Assembly (NCBI GenBank): GCA_964449275.1 | Contig: CAYVAM010000207.1 | Span: forward strand, 1-7,402 | Origin: JAUVZF01 sp964449275 | Lineage (GTDB): Bacteria > Planctomycetota > Phycisphaerae > FEN-1346 | DNA: 7,402 nt | Reading direction: 5' to 3' | Part shown: piece after piece, positions 1 to 5,017 of the stretch | Position numbering within the stretch: position 1 is the first letter of the stretch | Layout: each line of letters starts with the position of its first letter | Position numbers and translations under genes: made by a program | The notes under the pieces: model-generated | Told to the model about the DNA's origin: nothing | Databases searched by the model: none | Seen by the model: only the letters and a program-made list of their open reading frames with translations

Positions 1-1432
1 CGCCGGTCTTGCGGTCGATGAGGTCGCCGAAGCGTTTGTTGATGGCCAGGGCCGGGTCGAGCGGCACCTCAACGGGCTGGCAGTTCTCGGGAATCGAGAT
101 CGTCGGCTTGGGTTCGATCTTCTTTCCCTCGAACTGGGGCAGCCACTCGCGCTGCGCCTCGAGCATCTCGCTGCACATGTCGCGGGTTTCCTTGAGCGTC
201 AGGACCGCGCCGGCAAGCGGGTCCATGGCGGCGGCGTGGACGACGTGCTCGGTGTCGCCCGTCAGGGCCGCCTCGGCCGTCAGAATCTGCTCCTGCACGT
301 TGCTCATGCAGCAGGCGGCCAGTTGCGGCGGCAGGGCGCCGATGCGCGTGGGATGGTAACCGGTATCGTCGGCGAACGTCGGCACCTCAACGCAGCAGCC
401 GTCCGGAAGGTTCGTGATGTAGCCCTCGTTGCGGACGTTGCCCATGAACCCGAAGGGCTTGCCCGTGGTGACGGCTTCCATGATGTACGAGCAGTACTCG
501 ACGCTGCGGGACTCGATCCTGGGGTCCTCGAACTCCAGCGGATCGTGCTTGGCGTACTTGGCGGCCAGGGCCTTGGAGTACTTGTAGTAGGCGCCGCTCT
601 CGCCGCCGAACGACGGCTCGTCGCAATACAGGTCCAGGGCCTTGGCGTTCTTGCGGAACCAGGGGAGGTACTCCGAGAGGTGCCCGGTGCTTTCGGTCAT
701 GAAATAGCCGAAGTGGCGGAGCACTTCGCCGCGCACCTTCTCGTTCTTGTAGTACTCGGGCTTCTCGAAGACCTCGCGCAGGTGCGGGTACAAGTCGCGG
801 CCTTTATGCTGGAGCGTCAGGAACCAGTCCATGTGATTGATGCCGCCGCAGGTAAAGGTGATCTCTTCCTTCGGCACGCCGCAGTATCCGGCCAGGAGGT
901 CGAGCGTCGTCTGGACGCCGTGGCAGAGGCCGACGAACGGGACGCCGGTCGCTTTGCCGAGCGCCAGGCAGTTGGCCGCCATCGGGTTGGCGTACTGGAG
1001 CATGACGGCGCCGGGCTTGGCCACCTCTTCCATGTCGCGGGCAACCTTGATGAGTTCCGGCATGACCCGCAGGCACCGAAACAGGCCGCCGGGGCCGAGC
1101 GAGTCGCCGATGCACTGGTCCACGCCGTACTTCAGCGGCACCTCGTAGTCGACGGCGTAGGCGTCGAAGCCGCCGATCTGGAATATGACGACGACGAAAT
1201 CGGCATCGGCGACGGCCTCCCGCCGGTCGAGCGTGGCCGAGACGGTGCCCGGCACGTCATTCTCCTTGAGCATGCGTTCGGCAAAGTTCTTCATGCGTTC
1301 GAGTTTGGGCATGGTGCGGCTCATCAGGGCGAACTCGCTGCCGGCCAGGGCAGGCGTGGCCATGATGTCGCTCATCAGGGTCTTCGTGAACACGACGCTC
1401 CCGGCGCCGATGAATGCGATCTTCTTGCCCAT
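1..1432 (-). CDS. GH4 family glycosidase, MelA-like (alpha-galactosidase/alpha-glucuronidase group), 3' end cut by window
   Basis: The 477 visible codons match glycoside hydrolase family 4. These cytoplasmic enzymes cleave alpha-glycosides by a transient oxidation at C3 using NAD+ and a divalent metal, usually Mn2+. Seen in the sequence: an N-terminal Rossmann turn G9-A-G-S12; FQIGGF at 84-89; DSLGPGG at 110-116; YANPM with N149-P150; CHGV with Cys170-His171; GGINHMDW with His200; YFMTES near 243-248; and a NVRNEG...NLPDGCCVEV block at 332-350. Cys170 and His200 fit the family's metal ligands. The whole chain follows E. coli MelA closely, but MelA has CHSV where this protein has CHGV, so the sugar specificity (galactoside versus uronide) is open. 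There is no signal peptide. The ATG at 1432 has a strong SD (GGAGAGGAG, 1440-1448) 7 nt away. MelA is about 450 aa, so only a short C-terminal piece should be missing. It probably takes oligosaccharides released by the exported enzymes encoded upstream. Confidence 0.93.
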   Translation of the reverse strand, partial: MGKKIAFIGAGSVVFTKTLMSDIMATPALAGSEFALMSRTMPKLERMKNFAERMLKENDVPGTVSATLDRREAVADADFVVVIFQIGGFDAYAVDYEVPLKYGVDQCIGDSLGPGGLFRCLRVMPELIKVARDMEEVAKPGAVMLQYANPMAANCLALGKATGVPFVGLCHGVQTTLDLLAGYCGVPKEEITFTCGGINHMDWFLTLQHKGRDLYPHLREVFEKPEYYKNEKVRGEVLRHFGYFMTESTGHLSEYLPWFRKNAKALDLYCDEPSFGGESGAYYKYSKALAAKYAKHDPLEFEDPRIESRSVEYCSYIMEAVTTGKPFGFMGNVRNEGYITNLPDGCCVEVPTFADDTGYHPTRIGALPPQLAACCMSNVQEQILTAEAALTGDTEHVVHAAAMDPLAGAVLTLKETRDMCSEMLEAQREWLPQFEGKKIEPKPTISIPENCQPVEVPLDPALAINKRFGDLIDRKTG

Positions 1433-1439
1433 GGTCGGT

Positions 1440-1448
1440 CTCCTCTCC
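1440..1448 (-). promoter_or_regulatory. Ribosome binding site of GH4 gene
   Basis: GGAGAGGAG on the minus strand lies 7 nt before the ATG at 1432-1430. It fixes the GH4 start, because the Rossmann GAGS motif then falls at residues 9-12, as expected for the family. Confidence 0.8.
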
Positions 1449-1484
1449 GATCCGAACGTCACGCGCGGTTCAGGATACCCGCGA

Positions 1485-1517
1485 CCCTTCGGCTGCGCTC
1501 AGGGCAGGCTCCGACCC
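1485..1517. repeat. Probable dispersed intergenic repeat (CCTTCGGCTGCGCTCAGGG type)
   Basis: The plus strand reads CCCTTCGGCTGCGCTCAGGG (1485-1504) followed by CAGGCTCCGACCC. The ends CCCT and AGGG are complementary, giving a weak fold-back. I recognise this wording from many uncultured-bacterium genomes, where CCTTCG(N)CTCAGGGCAGG elements are scattered between genes and create spurious peptides such as LRSGQA or FGCAQGR when translated. Only one full copy is in this window. A related CTCAGGG core recurs at 1538-1544. Calling it a repeat rests on recall, not on copies seen here. Confidence 0.5.
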
Positions 1518-1561
1518 GCCGCGCACACTGTAGTCCACTCAGGGAAAGACCTTCCGGCCGT

Positions 1562-1575
1562 GCCCGCAGCCGGGC
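1562..1575. repeat. Short inverted repeat, 5-bp stem and 4-nt loop
   Basis: GCCCG-CAGC-CGGGC forms a perfect 5-bp GC stem in the gap after the malectin gene. No T-tract follows on the minus strand, so it does not qualify as a standard intrinsic terminator. It may weakly slow transcription or be chance in GC-rich DNA. Confidence 0.35.
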
Positions 1576-1603
1576 CCCGTCTCGCCGGCATCAGCGTGAG
1601 AGT

Positions 1604-1616
1604 GAGTGCGGCACTC
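1604..1616. repeat. Short palindrome GAGTGC-G-GCACTC just after the malectin stop
   Basis: GAGTGC and GCACTC are perfect reverse complements separated by one base. The palindrome lies 5 nt beyond the malectin TAA (1622-1624). It could be the base of a weak terminator hairpin (5-bp stem, 3-nt loop) or a protein-binding half-site pair. No run of T follows it, so function is unsupported. Confidence 0.35.
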
Positions 1617-1621
1617 GCCTC

Positions 1622-2191
1622 TTAGGGGCCGAAGACCTCGATGCCGTTGATCTCCGGATTCTGGATGTTCGGGACGAACTCGATCATCAGTTTGCCGTCG
1701 GTCACCCCGATGCCCTTGACCTCCTTGACGAGCGGCGTGGCGAACTTGCCGGCCTCTTTCAGCACGTCGAGGTCCTTGATGGCCTCCTTGCCCTGAATCT
1801 TGACCGTAAAGACCCGCTCGCCCGCCTGCGTAATGCCATCGTACGTCTCGGCGAAGTGCAACCGCACCGTGTACGTGCCGTTCGGCACGTCGAACCGGTA
1901 CCCGTCCATGCTGTAGCGTTCCGTGAGGTACACGTCGGGGGCCTTGGTCCCGGGGACGGCGTTGATCTCGGTCCGCCGGACGGTCTCGCCGCCGAGACAT
2001 CCCCACTTGGCGGCCTCGGAGTAGGCTCGGTCGGCCTTCCAGACACAGCCGTTCTCATCGACGTAGTCGCGCTCGGAGGCAGCGCTGACGCGATAGATCA
2101 GTTTGCCGCCTCCCCACCCGGCCGCGCCCCCGCAGCCCGCCAGCCCGGCCGCCAGTCCCACCATCGCCATCGCAAGCATTGCGTTCCGCAT
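1622..2191 (-). CDS. Malectin-domain (CBM57-like) lipoprotein
   Basis: This 189-aa protein starts with a lipoprotein signal: a hydrophobic stretch at 5-19 and lipobox L17-A-G|C20, so it should be lipidated at Cys20 and membrane-anchored. A Gly/Ala-rich linker (21-29) leads into one beta-sandwich domain (about 31-188) with malectin features. These are an aromatic-rich front (Y33, Y43, W51, Y57, W63), the core YRFDVPNGTYTVRLHFAE at 98-115, GERVFTVKI at 124-132, and a closing NPEINGIEVFGP at 178-189. Malectin domains bind carbohydrate: eukaryotic malectin binds diglucosylated glycans, and bacterial ones are grouped as CBM57. The domain fills the protein and there is no catalytic module, so it is probably a surface or periplasmic glycan-binding protein. 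The ATG at 2191 has AAAGGGGA 6 nt upstream and a plausible promoter. Met5 or Met8 would also keep the signal but sit too far from the SD. The ligand is unknown. Confidence 0.85.
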   Translation of the reverse strand: MRNAMLAMAMVGLAAGLAGCGGAAGWGGGKLIYRVSAASERDYVDENGCVWKADRAYSEAAKWGCLGGETVRRTEINAVPGTKAPDVYLTERYSMDGYRFDVPNGTYTVRLHFAETYDGITQAGERVFTVKIQGKEAIKDLDVLKEAGKFATPLVKEVKGIGVTDGKLMIEFVPNIQNPEINGIEVFGP

Positions 2192-2296
2192 CTCGAGTCC
2201 CCTTTCCTGCTGCGCTGCCCTCGGTCACCATCCTGCCGCTGCCCCCTTCTATCAGACGGTCACAGGCGCGTCAAGCAAACCTGCCACCGGCCGGCA
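2192..2296. other. Intergenic gap between SGNH hydrolase and malectin genes
   Basis: These 105 nt hold the SD of the malectin gene (GGGGA, 2198-2202) and a sigma70-like promoter candidate (2246-2274). TGCC-N7-GGCA follows the SGNH stop at about 2282-2296, but its stem is only 4 bp and it lacks a clear T-tract, so I do not call a terminator. Confidence 0.55.
2246..2274 (-). promoter_or_regulatory. Candidate sigma70 promoter for malectin lipoprotein gene
   Basis: On the minus strand, TTGACG (2274-2269, 5/6 match to TTGACA) is followed by a 17-nt spacer and TAGAAG (2251-2246, 4/6 match to TATAAT). Transcription would begin near 2239, giving a leader of about 48 nt before the ATG at 2191. The optimal spacing, and a location in the only sizeable gap after the SGNH gene, support it. 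The consensus is that of E. coli-type housekeeping sigma factors. Confidence 0.5.
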
Positions 2297-3139
2297 TCAC
2301 GGCTTGAGGACCTTGCGGACAAGATCGGCGTAGGCGTGCAGCACCACGTAGTTGCGCAGGACGAAGCCGTTGTGTTTGAGGCCCTCCTCCGAGTAGTCGC
2401 CCTGCCACTGCTTCGGGTTCGACGGATGGACGCCGTCGCGGGAGATGAGCGTCGGCACCTCGTACGTGCCGCCCGGCACACCTTTGAACTTCTCGAGCCG
2501 CCCGTCCCAGTCATCGGGGCGGCGATCCATGACGGCCTGGTAGTAATCGCACAGGGGCACCTTCATGTCACGGGCGACGCGGCGGACCGCTTCGACGAAG
2601 GCCTTGCACTTCTCGTCGCGGCCGTGTTTCGGCGGGATGGTCGAGAGGATGACGACCGTGCCGCCCGCGAGACACTTCTTGACGACCTCGCGGGTCTTGG
2701 CCTCGTATTCATCTACATTGAGCGGCCCCAGATCGTTCGTGCCGAACATGATGAGGGCTACCTCGGGGTTCAGGTCCTTCAGCCACGTATCCACGTTCTC
2801 GTGGGCCCAGCGGATGGTCATCGAGCCGGTGTTGCCGAACTTGGGCCCCTTCCACTCGCGCCAGCAGGCCTTCTTCATGTACCCGTTCACCAGGTCGTAG
2901 GCGGCCTGAGTGGCCCCGTCCATGTTCCTGCGCTGCCCGAGCGACGCCCAGAACGCCATCGAGACGGTGATGGAGTCGCCGAAATGGGCAAAGGTGCCCT
3001 TCTTGCCGTTGAACCTGGCGTGGACCTTCCTCATCGGTTCGACCCAGTAGGCCGCCTCGCCAGCCCCATCTTTCGCCAGGGCCGCCGCAGGCACGATGAG
3101 CGCCGCCACCGTCGCCGCCGCGAGCATCCACCGTTTCAT
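2297..3139 (-). CDS. Exported SGNH/GDSL-family hydrolase (probable carbohydrate esterase)
   Basis: This is a 280-aa SGNH hydrolase, a serine-esterase fold common among carbohydrate deacetylases and lipases. Seen in order: a signal peptide with positive start KR, hydrophobic 5-20 and an AxA site after A22; block I FGDSIT with nucleophile Ser56; block II in NTGS with Gly105; block III GTND (133-136) with Asn135; and block V DGVH (235-238) with Asp235 and His238. All four signature residues are present, so it should be active in the periplasm or outside. I place the start at 3139. Translation from the longer in-frame ATG at 3235 would put 32 charged residues before the signal peptide and overlap the previous gene by 100 nt. 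From 3139, GGGGA sits 7 nt upstream and the ATG overlaps the preceding stop as ATGA. In this context it most likely removes acetyl or similar esters from the polysaccharide handled by the lyase-like protein; the substrate is not proven. Confidence 0.92.
   Translation of the reverse strand: MKRWMLAAATVAALIVPAAALAKDGAGEAAYWVEPMRKVHARFNGKKGTFAHFGDSITVSMAFWASLGQRRNMDGATQAAYDLVNGYMKKACWREWKGPKFGNTGSMTIRWAHENVDTWLKDLNPEVALIMFGTNDLGPLNVDEYEAKTREVVKKCLAGGTVVILSTIPPKHGRDEKCKAFVEAVRRVARDMKVPLCDYYQAVMDRRPDDWDGRLEKFKGVPGGTYEVPTLISRDGVHPSNPKQWQGDYSEEGLKHNGFVLRNYVVLHAYADLVRKVLKP
3136..3139 (-). promoter_or_regulatory. ATGA stop-start overlap coupling lyase-like and SGNH genes
   Basis: The SGNH start ATG (3139-3137) shares bases with the TGA stop (3138-3136) of the heparinase-like gene. 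The SD of the SGNH gene (GGGGA, 3147-3151) lies in the last codons of the upstream gene. This arrangement normally gives translational coupling, so the two proteins should be made together. Confidence 0.85.
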
Positions 3140-4977
3140 GACCGTTTCCCCTTTCGGATCGCGCTGCGTTTTACTTGCCCACCTCTCCGAGCGGTGGCGT
3201 GAGTCGGCGCCGCGCCGGCCTTCGGACCAGACCACGGCCCGGCCATCTTGCCCAGGACGATGTGGCCGTCCTTCATCGCCACCGTCTGGTCGCCGACGAC
3301 GACCTTGTCGCCTTCGACCTTCGGCTTCGGCTCGGCGCCGGTGGTCAGGAACTTGAAACTGAACCGCGCGGGGCCGACCTCCACCGTGTTCTCCTTCGGT
3401 GCGCCCGGTCCGGTCATAACGAGCAAGGCGTCGGCGCCGGATGCCTTCGAGAAATCGACCGCCAGGCTCGTGCCGTCGGCGCCGGTGAGGCTGAGGGACC
3501 CGTCGGCCCCCGCCTGGAAGTACTTGACGCCGTTACGGACGTTGCCCCAGCGCTGTTTGCGGCCAAGGCCCCACACCTCGACCGCCCCGCTGCTGCCGGC
3601 CTTGTGCCAACCGCGCGTGCTCAGCGTCTGGACGGAGATGACGATGTCATCGGTATCCTGCCAGCGGTTGCGGCACATGACGAAGCCGAACTTCGTGTCG
3701 TAGACCGCGCGGGGGATGCAATCGGCGGGGTTCGCCTCCTGCATCCCGGACGGCCAGTTGACAAACGCCAGGATCGCATGGTGCGGGTACGGGCTGGGCG
3801 TATCGAACGGCGTCGCGTTCTTCTCATCGACGGCCTTGAGGTGACGGTTGTAGAACCAGAGGAGCGCCGGCCGCTGCGCGTCGGTCACGCCGCCGAAGCC
3901 TTCGCCGAAGTAGCCGGCGCCGCTGATGCCGTCGCGGTCCCACACGTTATGCGGGTAGGCGCCACGCTTGGGGAAGTCCATCCCGCCCTTGGCGTTGGGC
4001 ACGGTCAGGAAGATCCACTTCAGCGTCATCCACGGGGCGTTCGGGCGCGGCGAGATGAAGTCGAGCCCCCCCGCCACCCGCCACGCCTGGAGCGCCGGAA
4101 CGAAGGCGATCTGCGACGACATCGACCCCGTGCCGTCGCCCTCGGCGAACCAGCCGTGGTCGCCGAAACCCTCGGTCATGTTGCGGATCATGGCCTTGCG
4201 GCTGTCCTGAAGGTACTTCTCGATCTTCGCCGCGTCCACGCCGGTGTCGCCCATGATGGCCAAGACGGCGAGTGCCCCGCCGCCCACCTGCATCCCCCAG
4301 TGGTTGCTGGCCGGCATGTGGCGGCTGCCGCGCACCAGTTCCGCCAGACTCGTGTTCTTGCCCTCGTTGTAGCCCGCGATGGCCTGGGCCACCTTCTGCC
4401 GGTACGCCGGGTCCCAGCCCTCGTAGCAGAGGTCGTAGCCGACGGCGTACCATCCGAGCGACGGCCCGGCGCGCAGCGCCCCGCCCGGCTGCTTCCACGA
4501 GTAACGGGCCTCGCGGTCGCGGTCGCGGACGCCCTTCTCGGCCAACTCGAAACACCCCCGGGCCAGGTCGGCGTACTTCTCCTCGCCCGTCAGAAGGTGC
4601 AGGAACCCGAACCCGGCCACGTGCGAGATGCTGTAGGCCCCGACGGGCATGTCGCCCTTCTGCGGCTTCGGGCCACCGGTCTTGCCGTAGGCGGTGGTCA
4701 TGGGGTTCTTGATCGATGGCAGGGATTCGCCGTTGCTGCCGTTCAGGGTGACGCGCAGGCGTTTGATGATGGCCCGCCCCTCGGGCGTCCTGGCCCGTGC
4801 CTTCAGCGCCGGCAGGTCGCTCTTGCGGAAGAAGAGCCGCGGATGCTCGCCGGGTTGGACGGGTTTGTGCCCCGGCACGGGCGACGGCCAGGGCGTCTCC
4901 TCGGCCGCGTGGGCGGTGGACAGAATCAGACAGCCCATCAGAACGCCGACCAGACCGGCGGCGACCAAGCGGCTCAT
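3136..4977 (-). CDS. Exported heparinase II/III-like protein (probable polysaccharide lyase)
   Basis: This 613-aa protein has a signal peptide (hydrophobic 5-20, AHA cut near 24). HPRLFFRKSDLPALKAR (45-61) follows, the typical opening of the alpha-toroid domain of heparinase II/III, alginate and chondroitin lyase families (PL12/15/17/21 type). The toroid covers about 45-390. It includes WYAVGYDLCYEGW (176-188) and SNHWGMQVGGGALAVLAIMGD (224-244), where Asn225-His226 match the Asn-His catalytic pair known from PL17. A beta-sandwich C-terminal domain starts near 423 (AVYDTKFGFVMCRNRW) and ends about 580. A basic tail (587-613) with eight Lys/Arg follows. Lyases of this group cleave uronic-acid polysaccharides by beta-elimination, using His/Tyr. 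The toroid motif that usually carries Tyr reads FAEGDGTGSMSS (277-288) with no Tyr, so activity or family assignment needs caution. The SD GGGAGG (4984-4989) is 6 nt before the ATG. The gene lies 40 nt after the Kelch gene and overlaps the SGNH gene. Confidence 0.85.
   Translation of the reverse strand: MSRLVAAGLVGVLMGCLILSTAHAAEETPWPSPVPGHKPVQPGEHPRLFFRKSDLPALKARARTPEGRAIIKRLRVTLNGSNGESLPSIKNPMTTAYGKTGGPKPQKGDMPVGAYSISHVAGFGFLHLLTGEEKYADLARGCFELAEKGVRDRDREARYSWKQPGGALRAGPSLGWYAVGYDLCYEGWDPAYRQKVAQAIAGYNEGKNTSLAELVRGSRHMPASNHWGMQVGGGALAVLAIMGDTGVDAAKIEKYLQDSRKAMIRNMTEGFGDHGWFAEGDGTGSMSSQIAFVPALQAWRVAGGLDFISPRPNAPWMTLKWIFLTVPNAKGGMDFPKRGAYPHNVWDRDGISGAGYFGEGFGGVTDAQRPALLWFYNRHLKAVDEKNATPFDTPSPYPHHAILAFVNWPSGMQEANPADCIPRAVYDTKFGFVMCRNRWQDTDDIVISVQTLSTRGWHKAGSSGAVEVWGLGRKQRWGNVRNGVKYFQAGADGSLSLTGADGTSLAVDFSKASGADALLVMTGPGAPKENTVEVGPARFSFKFLTTGAEPKPKVEGDKVVVGDQTVAMKDGHIVLGKMAGPWSGPKAGAAPTHATARRGGQVKRSAIRKGKRS
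4511..4528. repeat. Three tandem TCGCGG hexamers inside the lyase-like gene
   Basis: Three exact copies of TCGCGG encode the Arg-Asp run RDRDRE (151-156) on the minus strand. This is a small in-frame slippage repeat in a probable surface loop of the toroid domain. It keeps the reading frame whatever the copy number. Confidence 0.5.
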
Positions 4978-4982
4978 CGCTT

Positions 4983-4989
4983 TCCTCCC
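4983..4989 (-). promoter_or_regulatory. Ribosome binding site of lyase-like gene
   Basis: GGGAGGA on the minus strand sits about 6 nt before the ATG at 4977, inside the 40-nt gap after the Kelch stop (TAA, 5018-5020). The gap is too short for a convincing promoter, so the two genes are likely co-transcribed. Confidence 0.75.
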
Positions 4990-5017
4990 GTGGTCGAGTT
5001 GCTGCTGCGACCGTCCT

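Larger units (their letters stand above)
1433..1621. other. Intergenic region between malectin lipoprotein and GH4 genes
   Basis: These 189 nt contain no convincing gene. They hold the GH4 ribosome binding site (1440-1448), a probable dispersed repeat (1485-1517), and two short GC-rich inverted repeats nearer the malectin stop. I found no promoter with two good hexamers for GH4. TACAGT at about 1528-1533 on the minus strand is a possible -10, but it has no recognisable -35. GH4 could be read through from the malectin gene or have a non-sigma70 promoter. Confidence 0.6.

Noticed and set aside
2282..2296. Possible terminator after the SGNH gene
   Set aside because: Only a 4-bp stem (TGCC/GGCA) with a 7-nt loop and no clean T-tract, so below what I would call.
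236..3202. 988-codon open frame on the plus strand
   Set aside because: It lies antisense across three genes with clear family motifs and its product is an Arg/Val/His/Leu-rich mixture with no domain. High GC at third positions leaves few antisense stops. No SD or promoter supports it.
3140..3235. Longer SGNH start at 3235
   Set aside because: It would put 32 charged residues before a textbook signal peptide and overlap the upstream gene by 100 nt. The 3139 ATG has an SD and an ATGA overlap.
4935..4962. Lipobox-like LMGC in the lyase-like signal peptide
   Set aside because: Met at -2 is atypical for a lipobox, and a better AHA signal peptidase I site follows at residues 22-24.
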